Source of the DNA: Rhodospirillales bacterium
GTDB lineage: Bacteria; Pseudomonadota; Alphaproteobacteria; Rhodospirillales; Shumkoniaceae
Assembly: GCA_018432935.1 (NCBI GenBank)
Contig: JAHDSF010000009.1
Coordinates: 1-39,284, forward strand
Length of the DNA stretch: 39,284 nt
Direction: 5' to 3'
Shown one piece after another: positions 31,401-39,284 of the stretch. The position numbers and the translations under genes are program-made. The notes below the pieces were generated by a model. The model saw only the letters and a list, made by a program, of their open reading frames with translations, was not told where the DNA came from and ran no database searches. How positions within the stretch are numbered: the first letter of the stretch is position 1; every line of letters starts with the position of its first letter.

Positions 31401-31500
31401 TCGGACCCCCTTTGACGGATTGACCGACGGTCGCGCCGATGCGAGGAAAAGGCAAGCTTGGCGAAAGGCGACCGGACGACGGATCCAAGGGGAAGGGCGC

Positions 31501-32322
31501 TTGCGGATACTGGCGATTCTGTGCGGCTTCCTTGCCGCGGTGGCGGCGACGGCCGTCCTCGGTGCTCCGACCGAGAAGCGGACGCTGGCGGTCGGGGAGC
31601 GGACGCGCACCTACCTGGTGCATGTCCCTGCGGGCGCTCGCGCGCCGACGCCGGTGGTGCTGAGCTTCCACGGATCGGCCACCGACGCCCGCCGGCAGGA
31701 GGAGATCTCGGGTTTCTCGGCGCTGGCGGACGGCGAGGGCTTCGTCGCGGTCTATCCACAGGCGTTCGGCAAGTCGTGGCACGTCTCCCGCCCGGCACCG
31801 GAAGAGGTCGCCTTCGTGCGCGCGCTGCTCGACGATCTCGATCGGCAGCACCGGATCGACCGCAGCCGCGTCTTTGCCACCGGCAACTCCAACGGCGCCC
31901 AGATGGCCTGGCGGATCGCCTGCGACGCCCCGGAGCTGGTCGCCGCCGTCGGCCTGGTCGCCGGCCGCTACCCCCGAGTCTGCGGCACGTCGCGGCCGCC
32001 CGCCATCATCTTCCACGGCACCGCGGACCGCCTGTTCCCCTACCGCGGCAGGACCGGGATGATGGCGATCCCGGCGTTCGCCGCCGCCTGGGGCGCACCC
32101 GCCAAGTGCTCGGACGGGCGGGTCGACGGCGAGGTGATCTACCGCAAGGGCGACGCGACCGGCCGCCGCTGGGCCTGCGGGCGCTTTCAGGCGGTGCTCT
32201 ACACCCTCAGGGGCAAGGGTCACACCTGGCCGGGGTCGCCGGTTCCCGATCCCGCGGCCTCGCGGGACGTTGACGCCAGCCTTGCAATGTGGCGCTTTTT
32301 CCAGGAGGCGGGCGGCGAGTAG
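31501..32322 (+). CDS. Exported alpha/beta-hydrolase, PHB-depolymerase/LpqC-like esterase
   Basis: A 273-aa exported hydrolase. The start is TTG at 31501 with AAGGGGAAGGG upstream, giving a signal peptide directly (cleavage near VLGA, about residue 20-24). The serine nucleophile is in GNSNG (about 128-132), the acid residue in FHGTADRLFP, and the His in KGHTWPG. The oxyanion region is SFHGSATD. This matches the LpqC/feruloyl-esterase/PHB-depolymerase family. Substrate may be a short-chain or aromatic ester; polymer binding is not evident because no carbohydrate or PHB binding domain is attached. It is divergent from the epimerase with a 100-bp shared promoter region. Confidence 0.85.
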   Translation: MRILAILCGFLAAVAATAVLGAPTEKRTLAVGERTRTYLVHVPAGARAPTPVVLSFHGSATDARRQEEISGFSALADGEGFVAVYPQAFGKSWHVSRPAPEEVAFVRALLDDLDRQHRIDRSRVFATGNSNGAQMAWRIACDAPELVAAVGLVAGRYPRVCGTSRPPAIIFHGTADRLFPYRGRTGMMAIPAFAAAWGAPAKCSDGRVDGEVIYRKGDATGRRWACGRFQAVLYTLRGKGHTWPGSPVPDPAASRDVDASLAMWRFFQEAGGE

Positions 32323-32419
32323 GCATCTCGTTGCCGACCGACACCGACGCGCGAGCGACGGTGTCGGCTGCCCGCATCTCGGGTTTGCCCGCGGGGCGGA
32401 ATCCAGGCATCATGCGCTC

Positions 32420-34126
32420 ATGGCGAGACGGCGGCACGCGGAAGGCAAAGACTCCCGCCTGGCTCTCCTTGCCGAAATGGCGGGGGACCTCGCCACCACG
32501 CTCGACCTGCAGGCGACGTTGGCCAACGCGGTCGAGCGCATCACCCGTCATCTCCAGGCCGAGGGCGGCGCCCTGTTTCTGTTCGATGCGGCATGCCAGG
32601 AGGTGCGCTGCGTTTCGTGCTACGGCAAGGCGGCGATCACCGGGCTCGTGCTGCGCCCCGACCAGGGCATCGTCGGCCGCTGCATCGGCAACGCCCTCGG
32701 CGAGATCGTGATGGACGTCGCCAAAGACCCCGGCTTCCATCCCGGCGTCGACGCGATGACCGGGCTGACGACGCGTTCGATCCTGTGCGCGCCGTTACGG
32801 GTCAAGGACAACTGCATCGGCGCCATCGAGCTGGTCAACAAGATTTCGACCGACGGCATCTTCTCGCAGGACGACCTGAGCAGCCTGGAGGTGCTGTCGA
32901 CCTCGGCGGCGCTGGCGATCATCAACGCCCGCATGGCGCAAGCCCTGGTCGAGCAGGAGCGTACCCGGCACGAGCTGGAGCTGGCGGCCGAGATCCAGCG
33001 GCGCCTGCTGCCGGCGCGGCGCGAGGACGGTTATCCGGTGCACGGCGTCAACCGGCCGGCACGAACCGTCTCCGGCGACTTCTTCGACTTCCTTGAACTG
33101 CCGAACGGCCGCATCCTGTTCTGCCTTGGCGACGTTTCCGGCAAGGGCATCAACGCCGCCCTGCTGATGGCCAAGACCGCCAGCGTGTTCCGCTGCCTCG
33201 GCCGCGAGGGGACGCGACCCGGCCGCCTGCTCGCCCGCGTCAACGCCGAGATCCGCGAGACGGCGACCCTCGGCATGTTCGTCACGATGGTCGGCGGCAT
33301 TTACGATCCCGCCACCGGCGGCCTGGTCATCGCCAACGCCGGCCACGAGCCGGCGCTCGTGGTCGCTCCCGACGGGACCGTGGTCGAGCGCATTGCCGCC
33401 GACGCGCCGCCGATCGGGCTGGCGAGCGAGCTGTTCGAGATCGACGACTACCCTGAGCGCTCGATCGCGCTCGATGGCAACGCCTTCTTCGCCTTCTCGG
33501 ACGGGGTCGCCGAGGGGTTCGCACGCGGCGGCGGCGCGGAGGAGGCTATCATCAAGGCCTTGCGGGCGGTCTGCGGCCGGCCGGCACCGGAGCGGATCGA
33601 GATCCTGGCCGACCGCGCCACGGGGACCGAGCTGCTGCCGCGCGACGACCTGACGCTGGTGGTCGTCGACGACGCGCCGCGTCTGCGCGGCGGCGTCCGA
33701 GAACCGCCGTCGCGGCGGCTCCTGCGCCAGACCTACCGGGGCACGGCGGCGGCGCTGCGCGAAATCCGCGACGAGATTGCCGCCTGCTGCCGCGGCAGCG
33801 GGCTCGACGCCGCCGTGACGTCGGACATCGTGCTGGCGGTGAACGAGGCCTGCCAGAACGTCATCCGCCACGGCTACGGCGGCGAGGACAAGGGCGACAT
33901 CGTACTGGAGGTGGTGCGCACCGAACAGGCGCTGACGATCCTGGTGCGGGACCATGCGCCGACGGTGGACCCGGCCAGCATCCGGCCGCGCGACCTCGAC
34001 GACGTGCGGCCGGGGGGGCTCGGCACCCACTTCATGCGCGAAATCATGGACGAAGTCGTATTCCTGGTGCCGCCGGGGGGCGGCAATCTCCTGAAGCTGG
34101 TGAAAAGGTTCGACGGGGGACAATGA
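32420..34126 (+). CDS. GAF / SpoIIE-phosphatase / HATPase partner-switching regulator
   Basis: A 568-aa cytoplasmic regulator, three domains in one chain. GAF (about 25-165) reads small ligands or redox state. The PP2C-type SpoIIE phosphatase (about 190-400) has SGDFFDFLE, GDVSGKGINAALLMA and FSDGVAEGF, carrying the metal Asp residues. The C-terminal RsbW-type HATPase (about 430-560) has NEACQNVIRHGY, RDHAPTVDP and GGLGTHFMREI. It can thus both phosphorylate and dephosphorylate a STAS partner. The partner is encoded in the next gene, which overlaps by four bases and leads straight into mlaE. The ATG at 32420 is taken because the conserved part begins nearby; the ribosome binding site is weak. 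Confidence 0.92.
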   Translation: MARRRHAEGKDSRLALLAEMAGDLATTLDLQATLANAVERITRHLQAEGGALFLFDAACQEVRCVSCYGKAAITGLVLRPDQGIVGRCIGNALGEIVMDVAKDPGFHPGVDAMTGLTTRSILCAPLRVKDNCIGAIELVNKISTDGIFSQDDLSSLEVLSTSAALAIINARMAQALVEQERTRHELELAAEIQRRLLPARREDGYPVHGVNRPARTVSGDFFDFLELPNGRILFCLGDVSGKGINAALLMAKTASVFRCLGREGTRPGRLLARVNAEIRETATLGMFVTMVGGIYDPATGGLVIANAGHEPALVVAPDGTVVERIAADAPPIGLASELFEIDDYPERSIALDGNAFFAFSDGVAEGFARGGGAEEAIIKALRAVCGRPAPERIEILADRATGTELLPRDDLTLVVVDDAPRLRGGVREPPSRRLLRQTYRGTAAALREIRDEIAACCRGSGLDAAVTSDIVLAVNEACQNVIRHGYGGEDKGDIVLEVVRTEQALTILVRDHAPTVDPASIRPRDLDDVRPGGLGTHFMREIMDEVVFLVPPGGGNLLKLVKRFDGGQ

Positions 34127-34461
34127 AATACGAAACCAACGACGTTGAGGGGGTGACGGTGGTCGCCCTGGAGGGGGACGTCGATCTGGAGAGTTCTCCG
34201 GTGGCGCGTCGTCTCCTGCTCGATCAGATCGCCCGTAACCAGCGGCTGGTTGTCGACCTGTCGCGGGTGGGCTACATGGACAGCTCGGGCGTCGCCTCTC
34301 TGGTCGAGGCGCTGCAGAGCGCCCGTAAGCGCGGGTGCGGCTTCGTCATCGCCGCGACCGGCGATGCGGTGCTGCGGGTCATCCGGCTGGCCCGGCTCGA
34401 CCGGGTCTTCACCCTTTCCGCCACCGTCCAGGACGGGATCGCCGCCCTGCGCAAGGGATGA
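34123..34461 (+). CDS. STAS-domain protein (anti-anti-sigma / MlaB-like)
   Basis: A 112-aa STAS protein. The phospho-acceptor loop reads VDLSRVGYMDSSGVASL, with DSSG at 53-56, so it can be phosphorylated on Ser as in SpoIIAA/RsbV. It overlaps the upstream phosphatase/kinase gene by four bases (ATGA) and the downstream mlaE gene by four bases (ATGA). In the E. coli Mla system a STAS protein, MlaB, binds the MlaF ATPase and sets transporter activity. This protein occupies that functional slot but retains a clear phosphorylation motif, so it may link the regulator to the transporter. Confidence 0.92.
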   Translation: MKYETNDVEGVTVVALEGDVDLESSPVARRLLLDQIARNQRLVVDLSRVGYMDSSGVASLVEALQSARKRGCGFVIAATGDAVLRVIRLARLDRVFTLSATVQDGIAALRKG

Positions 34462-35279
34462 GCATGCAGAAGACGGAAAGCGCCACTGCACTCGCGCGGA
34501 CCCTGGAGCGGATCGGCCGGGCGTGCGTCGCCGGGGTCGAGGAGGTCGGCACCTGGGCCGCCGTCCTCGGCGAGGCGACGTTCTGGACCGTTGCCGGCCG
34601 AGCCTTCGGCCAGCCGGTGCGGATGGCGGCCGTCTTCCGGGAGATGATGGACATCGGCATCCGCGCCATTCCGATCATCGCGGTGATGTCGGCGACCATC
34701 GGCGTCATGCTGGCGATCCAGGGGATCTACACCTTGCGCATCTTCGGCGCCGAGTGGAGCGTCACCATCGGCATCGCGCTGTCGATGACCCGCGAGTTCG
34801 CTCCGATGATCACCGGCATCCTGGTCGCCGGGCGGTCGGGCTCGGCGCTGGCCGCCCGCGTCGGCACCATGAAGATCAACCAGGAGATCGACGCCCTCGA
34901 CGTGATGGGCATCAACCCGGTCCGCTTCCTTGTCGCTCCTGCGCTGATCGCGCTGCTCGTCATGGTGCCGGCGCTGACCTTCCTGGCCGACGTCACCGGG
35001 CTGCTCGCCGCCGGGCTTTATGTGCGCAGCGCCTTGGACATCAGCCTGCCCGCCTACTGGCAGCAGATCTTCGAATTCCTCAACCTCAACCATCTGGTGC
35101 ACGGCCTGGGCAAGAGCTTCATCTTCGCCGTCCTGATCGGGCTGATCGGGATCGTCAACGGCAGCTCGGTCAGCGGCGGCGCTGAGGGCGTGGGACGGGT
35201 GACGACGCGCGCGGTCGTGCAGGCGATCTCGGCGATCATCGTCACCGACATGTTCTTCGCCTTCGTGGTGACGCGGTAG
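34458..35279 (+). CDS. mlaE: Phospholipid-transport permease MlaE
   Basis: A 273-aa ABC permease of the MlaE family, inner membrane, five to six helices. Diagnostic segments are IPIIAVMSATIGVMLAIQG, MTREFAPMITGILVAGRSGSALAARVGTMKINQEIDAL and GINPVRFLVAPAL, plus SVSGGAEGVGRVTTRAVVQ near the end. Together with MlaF, MlaD and the STAS protein it moves phospholipids between the inner membrane and periplasmic carriers to maintain outer-membrane asymmetry. The start is the ATG overlapping the STAS stop. The next gene begins 9 bp downstream. Confidence 0.96.
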   Translation: MSMQKTESATALARTLERIGRACVAGVEEVGTWAAVLGEATFWTVAGRAFGQPVRMAAVFREMMDIGIRAIPIIAVMSATIGVMLAIQGIYTLRIFGAEWSVTIGIALSMTREFAPMITGILVAGRSGSALAARVGTMKINQEIDALDVMGINPVRFLVAPALIALLVMVPALTFLADVTGLLAAGLYVRSALDISLPAYWQQIFEFLNLNHLVHGLGKSFIFAVLIGLIGIVNGSSVSGGAEGVGRVTTRAVVQAISAIIVTDMFFAFVVTR

Positions 35280-35288
35280 GAGGGCGCG

Positions 35289-36122
35289 ATGGCAAGTCCC
35301 CATTCCTCCCCCCGCGGCAAGGCGATCGAGGTCGAGCACCTCGAGACCCAGTACGGCAGCCGCAAGGTTCTCAAGAACGTCAGCCTCGCGGTCGACGACG
35401 GCGAAATCATGGTCGTGATGGGCGGAAGCGGCTCGGGCAAGAGCACGCTGATGCGTGCGATCCTGGGGCTGCAGCGGCCGACTGCGGGCACCATCCGCGT
35501 GCTCGGCGAGGACATCGCCGGCCTTGGCACCCGCAAGATGGCTGCCCTGCGCCGCCGCTTCGGCGTCGCCTTCCAGGGCGGCGCGCTGTTCAGCTCGATG
35601 ACGGTCGGCGACAACATCATGCTGCCGCTGCGCGAGCATTCCGACCTCGACGAGCGGACGATGGAGATCATGGCCCGGATCAAGCTCGAGGTCGTCAACC
35701 TGGCGGGGTTCGAGAACCTGATGCCGTCCGAGCTGTCGGGCGGCATGCTGAAGCGGGCGGCCTTCGCCCGCGCCATCATCATGGATCCCAAGATCCTGTT
35801 CTGCGACGAGCCCTCGGCCGGGCTCGACCCGGTCGTCTCGTCGACCATCGACGATCTCATCCTGCGCCTGCGCGAAGCGATGGACATGACGGTGGTCGTC
35901 GTCACCCACGACCTCGACAGCGCGTTCAAGATCGCCGACCGCATCACCATCCTCGACGAAGGCCGGATCCTGTTCGTCGGCACGCCGGACGAGGTGCGGG
36001 CGCAGAAGAACCAGCGCATCCAGGACCTGCTTAACCGGCGCCCGCCGGAGGAAGCCCTGGATCCCGAAGCGTACCTGCGGCGGCTCACGGGCGAGTCGCC
36101 GAGCGGAGAGCCGGTGTCATGA
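35289..36122 (+). CDS. mlaF: Phospholipid-transport ATPase MlaF
   Basis: A 277-aa ABC ATPase. Walker A is GGSGSGKSTLM (about 47-57), the Q-loop is VAFQGGALF, the MlaF-type signature is LSGGMLKRAAFARAI with the typical GML instead of GQQ, Walker B is ILFCDEPSAGLDP, and the H-loop is VVTHDLDSAF. The C-terminal extension (about 240-277) is the STAS-binding tail seen in this family. AGGAGG precedes the ATG. The stop overlaps the mlaD start by four bases. Confidence 0.96.
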   Translation: MASPHSSPRGKAIEVEHLETQYGSRKVLKNVSLAVDDGEIMVVMGGSGSGKSTLMRAILGLQRPTAGTIRVLGEDIAGLGTRKMAALRRRFGVAFQGGALFSSMTVGDNIMLPLREHSDLDERTMEIMARIKLEVVNLAGFENLMPSELSGGMLKRAAFARAIIMDPKILFCDEPSAGLDPVVSSTIDDLILRLREAMDMTVVVVTHDLDSAFKIADRITILDEGRILFVGTPDEVRAQKNQRIQDLLNRRPPEEALDPEAYLRRLTGESPSGEPVS

Positions 36123-37117
36123 AGAGCAACCGCGTCAACTACGTCGTCGTCGGCAGCTTCGTGCTCGCCATGCTGGTCGGCTTCGTGGCCGTCGCCACCT
36201 ACCTCAGCGGACGAACCACCGGGGTCGATCCCTACTACGCCGTCTACGACAACGTGACCGGCGTCAAGTACGGCACCAAGGTGCTCTACGAAGGCTACGG
36301 CATCGGCCAAGTGCAGAATGTGTCGCCGTTCGTCGACCGCGGCCGGATGCGCTTCCGCGTCGATTTCCAGGTTGCCGAGGGCTGGCGCCTGCCCCGGGAC
36401 AGCGTCGCCAAGATCGCGGCGCCGGGGCTGCTTTCGGCGGTCACCATCAGCATCTCGGCGGGACGCGCGGCGGAGGCCCTGGACCCGGGCCAGCAGGTGC
36501 GGAGCGGCGAAAGCGCCAACATGCTGGCCGGCATCACCGACCTCACCACCGAGATCGGCGCCATCGCGCGGGAGGACCTGCGGCCGCTGCTCGCCAACCT
36601 CAACGTCATTACCGACTCGATGGCCAAGCTGCTCGAGGGCGACGCGGCGGCGATGGTCGCCGACCTGCGCTCGGTGTCCGCGGACATGGCGACGACGGTG
36701 CCAGGCATTCTCGACGCCCTGCAGTCGGCGAGCCGTCGCATGGACCAGGCGGCCGACGGCATCAACGGCATCGTCGGCGGCACCAACCGCAAGACCATCG
36801 AGGGCACGCTGCAGAACATGGCCAGCGCGAGCGCCGATTTCGCCCGCCTGGCGGCCGAGCTCAAGAGCACTCGCCAGCAGCTCGACCGCCTGCTGACCAC
36901 GGCCAACGAGATGGTCGTCGACAGCCGGCCCGACCTCGAGAAGGCGATCGTCGATGCCCGCTACGTGATGGGATCGGTCGCCCGCCACATCGAGAACACC
37001 AACCAGAACCTGGAAGCGACGATCCGCAACATGTATGAATTCAGTCGGCAGATACGCCAGAACCCCAGCCTCCTGCTGCGCGGGGGTGCAGCGCCGGACG
37101 AGGCTGCGGCTCGATAA
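36119..37117 (+). CDS. mlaD: MCE-domain lipid-binding protein MlaD
   Basis: A 332-aa periplasm-facing protein anchored by one N-terminal helix (VVVGSFVLAMLVGFVAVATYL, about 9-29), followed by an MCE domain (about 38-115; YYAVYDNVTGVKYGTKVLYEGYGIG). A long helical C-terminal region follows (about 150-310), with repeated amphipathic heptads. This C-terminal part is longer than in E. coli MlaD and could form a helical barrel or tunnel with its copies. The gene overlaps mlaF by four bases and is followed 19 bp later by the lipoprotein gene. Confidence 0.94.
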   Translation: MKSNRVNYVVVGSFVLAMLVGFVAVATYLSGRTTGVDPYYAVYDNVTGVKYGTKVLYEGYGIGQVQNVSPFVDRGRMRFRVDFQVAEGWRLPRDSVAKIAAPGLLSAVTISISAGRAAEALDPGQQVRSGESANMLAGITDLTTEIGAIAREDLRPLLANLNVITDSMAKLLEGDAAAMVADLRSVSADMATTVPGILDALQSASRRMDQAADGINGIVGGTNRKTIEGTLQNMASASADFARLAAELKSTRQQLDRLLTTANEMVVDSRPDLEKAIVDARYVMGSVARHIENTNQNLEATIRNMYEFSRQIRQNPSLLLRGGAAPDEAAAR

Positions 37118-37136
37118 CAATGGGGGGAAAGCTGGA

Positions 37137-37733
37137 TTGAGACAGACGATGGCGCTCGTCGCGGGGGCACTTGCGCTCGTCCTGGCAGGATGCGGCACGA
37201 CGCCCGAGGTCCCGAGCGATCAGTATTTCCGGATCACCGTGGCAACGCCGCAGCCGCTGCCGCGGCCGGTGCTGCCCGGCATCGTCTCGGTCGAACGGCT
37301 CAGCGCCAACGGGCTGACCGGTGGGCGGCCGATCGTCTACGCCCGCCGCGACCAGCCGACGCGGCTGAACGAGTACCACTACCAGCTCTGGATCGAGCCG
37401 CCGACCTCGATGGTGCGCGACCTGCTGGTCGAGTACCTACGCCAGGCCAACGCCGCCCAGCAGGTGGTGACGCCGGATTTGCGGGTGGAGCCGAATTCGG
37501 TGGTGCGCGGACGCATCCTGCGCTTCGAGCAGATCGTCGGCAGCCCGCCCGGGGTGGCGGTTGAGATCGAGCTGTCGGTGCAGGATGTCGGCGCCGATAC
37601 GATACGCCACATCAAGACCTATCGCGTCGAGCGGCGGGTCGCCAATGAGACGATCCCGGCCGCGGTCGACGCCTTCGGCGCCGCGCTGAGCGAGATCTTC
37701 GCCGGCCTGGTGAAGGCGCTGGCAGGGACCTGA
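37137..37733 (+). CDS. ABC-type transport auxiliary lipoprotein (PqiC/YmbA-like)
   Basis: A 198-aa lipoprotein. The TTG start at 37137 has GGGGGGAAAG about 4-6 nt upstream (an ATG at 37149 is the alternative). The signal peptide ends in lipobox LAGC (Cys near residue 20). The body resembles the PqiC/DUF330 family that accompanies MCE transporters: PSDQYFRITV, VERLSANGLTGGRPIVYARRDQPTRLNEYHYQLWIEPP. It probably anchors to the outer membrane and receives lipid from, or docks with, the MlaD assembly. It replaces the MlaC shuttle found in E. coli; no MlaC gene is in the window. Confidence 0.9.
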   Translation: MRQTMALVAGALALVLAGCGTTPEVPSDQYFRITVATPQPLPRPVLPGIVSVERLSANGLTGGRPIVYARRDQPTRLNEYHYQLWIEPPTSMVRDLLVEYLRQANAAQQVVTPDLRVEPNSVVRGRILRFEQIVGSPPGVAVEIELSVQDVGADTIRHIKTYRVERRVANETIPAAVDAFGAALSEIFAGLVKALAGT

Positions 37734-37737
37734 GGCG

Positions 37738-39057
37738 ATGAAGAAGTCCCCCAAGAAGCAGCGGCGCTCGCGGCGGGCGCCGCCGGCGGCCGCATCCGCC
37801 GTGGCCGAGGTGACGATCGAGGCGCTCGGCGCCCAGGGCGACGGGGTCGCAACCTGGCAGGACCGCAGGCTGTACGTGCCCGGCACTGCGCCGGGGGACC
37901 GGGCGCGGGTCTCGGTGGGGCTCAAGCGGGGTGACGGCTACGAGGCGGTGGTGCTGTCGCTGCTGGAGCCGGCGCCCGGCCGGATCGTGCCGTTCTGCCC
38001 CTTCTTCGGGGCCTGCGGCGGCTGCGCCGTGCAGCACGTCCCGGCCGAGACCTACGCCGCCTGGAAGCGGGGCATCCTGGTCGCCGCACTACGCCGGCGC
38101 GGCTTTGCCGAAAGCGTGGTCGGCCCGCTGGCGACCGTCCCGCCGCGCAGCCGGCGCCGGGTCGAGCTCAGCTTCGAGCGGCGCGGTGGCGACGTCCGGC
38201 TCGGCTTCAACGCCCGCTTCAGCCACCGCGTGGTCGACGTCGAGAGCTGCGCCCTGCTGTTGCCCGAACTCGACCGCCTGATCGGCCCCTTGCGCCGGCT
38301 CGCCGCCGACATCGGCTGGGCCGCCGGGCAGGCGCTGCTGACCCGGGCCGAGACCGGCACCGACGTGCTGCTCACCGTCGCGGCCTCCCCCGGGCTGGAG
38401 GAGCGCGAGAAGCTGGCCGCCTTTGCCGAGGGTCACGACCTGGCGCGGCTCGCCTGGCGCGGCGCCGAGACCGCGACGCCGGAGCCGCTGGCCTGGCGGC
38501 GCCATGTCCGCATCACCCTGGGTGGCGCCGCGGTCGAGATGCCTCCAGGTGCCTTCCTGCAGCCGAGCGCCGCAGGCGAAAGCCTCCTGCTCGGCCTCGT
38601 CGCGGAGGGCGTCGCAGGAGCCAAGCGCATCGCCGATCTCTATTGCGGGCTCGGCACGTTTGCGCTGCCGCTCGCCCGCGAAGCCCTGGTGCACGCGGTC
38701 GACTCGGTGCCGGCCCAGGTGGCGGCGCTGGAAACCGCGGCCGGACGTGCCGGACTGGGCGGCCGCATCCTGGCCGAGGTGCGTGACCTCGACCGGCGGC
38801 CGCTGACTGCGCTCGACCTCGGCGCCACCGACGCGGTGGTGTTCGACCCGCCCCGTGCCGGCGCCCTCGCCCAGGCCGAGGCGCTGGTCGCCGCCGTCGC
38901 CGTGAAGCGGGTGGTGGCGGTGTCCTGCAACCCTTCGACGCTGGCCCGCGACCTCCGCGCGCTGGTCGACGGCGGCTTCACGCTTGCCCGCGCCGTCCCG
39001 ATCGACCAGTTCCCCCACGCCGCCCACGTCGAGGCGGTCGCCTTCCTCAGCCGCTAG
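37738..39057 (+). CDS. Class I SAM-dependent RNA uridine methyltransferase (RumA/TrmA-like)
   Basis: A 439-aa enzyme that makes 5-methyluridine in rRNA or tRNA. An N-terminal TRAM-like beta domain covers about residues 20-80. A 4Fe-4S cluster motif CPFFGACGGCAVQH (about 87-100) follows, with a fourth Cys at VDVESCALL. The C-terminal methyltransferase has LYCGLGTFALPLA (SAM site), FDPPRAGA and the catalytic-Cys motif VSCNPSTLARDL, ending HAAHVEAVAFLSR. It follows the lipoprotein stop by 4 bp and may be cotranscribed with the Mla operon. Its stop codon TAG directly abuts an IS630-type element end. Confidence 0.93.
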   Translation: MKKSPKKQRRSRRAPPAAASAVAEVTIEALGAQGDGVATWQDRRLYVPGTAPGDRARVSVGLKRGDGYEAVVLSLLEPAPGRIVPFCPFFGACGGCAVQHVPAETYAAWKRGILVAALRRRGFAESVVGPLATVPPRSRRRVELSFERRGGDVRLGFNARFSHRVVDVESCALLLPELDRLIGPLRRLAADIGWAAGQALLTRAETGTDVLLTVAASPGLEEREKLAAFAEGHDLARLAWRGAETATPEPLAWRRHVRITLGGAAVEMPPGAFLQPSAAGESLLLGLVAEGVAGAKRIADLYCGLGTFALPLAREALVHAVDSVPAQVAALETAAGRAGLGGRILAEVRDLDRRPLTALDLGATDAVVFDPPRAGALAQAEALVAAVAVKRVVAVSCNPSTLARDLRALVDGGFTLARAVPIDQFPHAAHVEAVAFLSR

Positions 39058-39069
39058 AGCATTTTCCGG

Positions 39070-39284
39070 TCATTCGCGGTCGTAACCGGCAGCGGCGAAA
39101 TAGTTCTCGCATTCTGGCGGGGTGAAGGTGTCGATGCCGCGTGCGATGGTCTGCCACAGGTCGTGCTTGGTTCGAGCGGCTGTCTTCTTGAGGAAGCTCT
39201 TGAGCTTCGAGAACGCCATTTCGATGGGGTTGAAGTCGGGGCTGTATGGCGGCAGGAAGTGCAGCTCGGCGCCGGTCGCCTGGA
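39070..39284 (-). mobile_element. IS630-family transposase, C-terminal part (runs off the window)
   Basis: The leftward frame from the window end gives about 70 codons containing LPPYSPDFNPIEMAFSKLKSF, the third catalytic Glu (PIE) segment of IS630-type DDE transposases, and ends at the stop at 39070-39072. The sequence just left of it, GAGCATTTTCCGG (39058-39070), looks like the terminal inverted repeat. The N-terminal and the other catalytic Asp residues lie outside the window, so intactness is unknown. Confidence 0.88.

Noticed and set aside
35054-37198. A 714-codon leftward open frame
   Set aside because: Antisense shadow of mlaE-mlaF-mlaD; composition is that of a reversed GC-rich frame.
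1-39284. CRISPR array or prophage structural genes
   Set aside because: No regularly spaced direct repeats and no capsid, terminase or tail proteins were seen.

Overview
The window looks like a chromosomal segment of a high-GC alphaproteobacterium, perhaps Rhodospirillales-like. This is inferred from the GC-rich codon use of the right-hand 33 kb, an alphaproteobacterial-type tRNA-Phe 3' end, a TRAP transporter with an FCD-type GntR regulator, an Mla locus and an alphaproteobacterial-style small DUF gene set. No rRNA, complete tRNA or CRISPR array is visible.

Positions 1-6438 are lower in GC, sparse in genes, and end exactly at a 45-nt fragment of the 3' half of a tRNA-Phe gene (6394-6438). 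That fragment is followed by a perfect-stem rho-independent terminator. This is the signature of an integrated genomic island whose right attachment site lies here; the intact tRNA-Phe and probably the integrase lie left of the window. The island carries small uncharacterised proteins, degraded coding remnants and large inverted repeats. It also has a divergent pair of small genes around an AT-rich palindrome, a reverse transcriptase of the unknown-group/abortive-infection type (3156-4751), a DUF6641-like gene and a PEP-CTERM exported protein.

Positions 6439-11216 hold a tiny lipoprotein, a Tat-exported multicopper-oxidase homologue that keeps its type 1 copper ligands but has lost most type 3 ligands, a cysteine-containing RTX repeat protein and a beta-hydroxyacid dehydrogenase. 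Positions 11244-16447 form a catabolic locus: GntR regulator, a three-part TRAP transporter and a SAF-domain NAD(P)-dependent oxidoreductase. Positions 16491-22211 hold a five-gene, leftward PotABCD/Fbp-type ABC importer operon ending in a LOG-like TIGR00725 protein, with a divergent GntR/LacI hybrid regulator.

Positions 22335-27927 are the most striking metabolic unit. It encodes a NuoF-type Fe-S domain fused to a GltD-like flavoprotein, a complete [FeFe]-hydrogenase with all accessory cluster ligands, and an ABC binding protein plus permease with no ATPase. No HydE/F/G maturase is in the window. Positions 28021-32322 carry envelope and peptidoglycan-related genes (GlsB-like, UppP, dipeptide epimerase, a predicted alpha/alpha-toroid exported protein, an esterase).

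Positions 32420-37733 form a tightly overlapping operon in which a GAF-SpoIIE phosphatase-HATPase protein and a STAS protein precede mlaE, mlaF, mlaD and a PqiC-like lipoprotein. This suggests a partner-switching input into phospholipid transport. The window ends with a 4Fe-4S RNA uridine methyltransferase whose stop codon touches the end of an IS630-type element.
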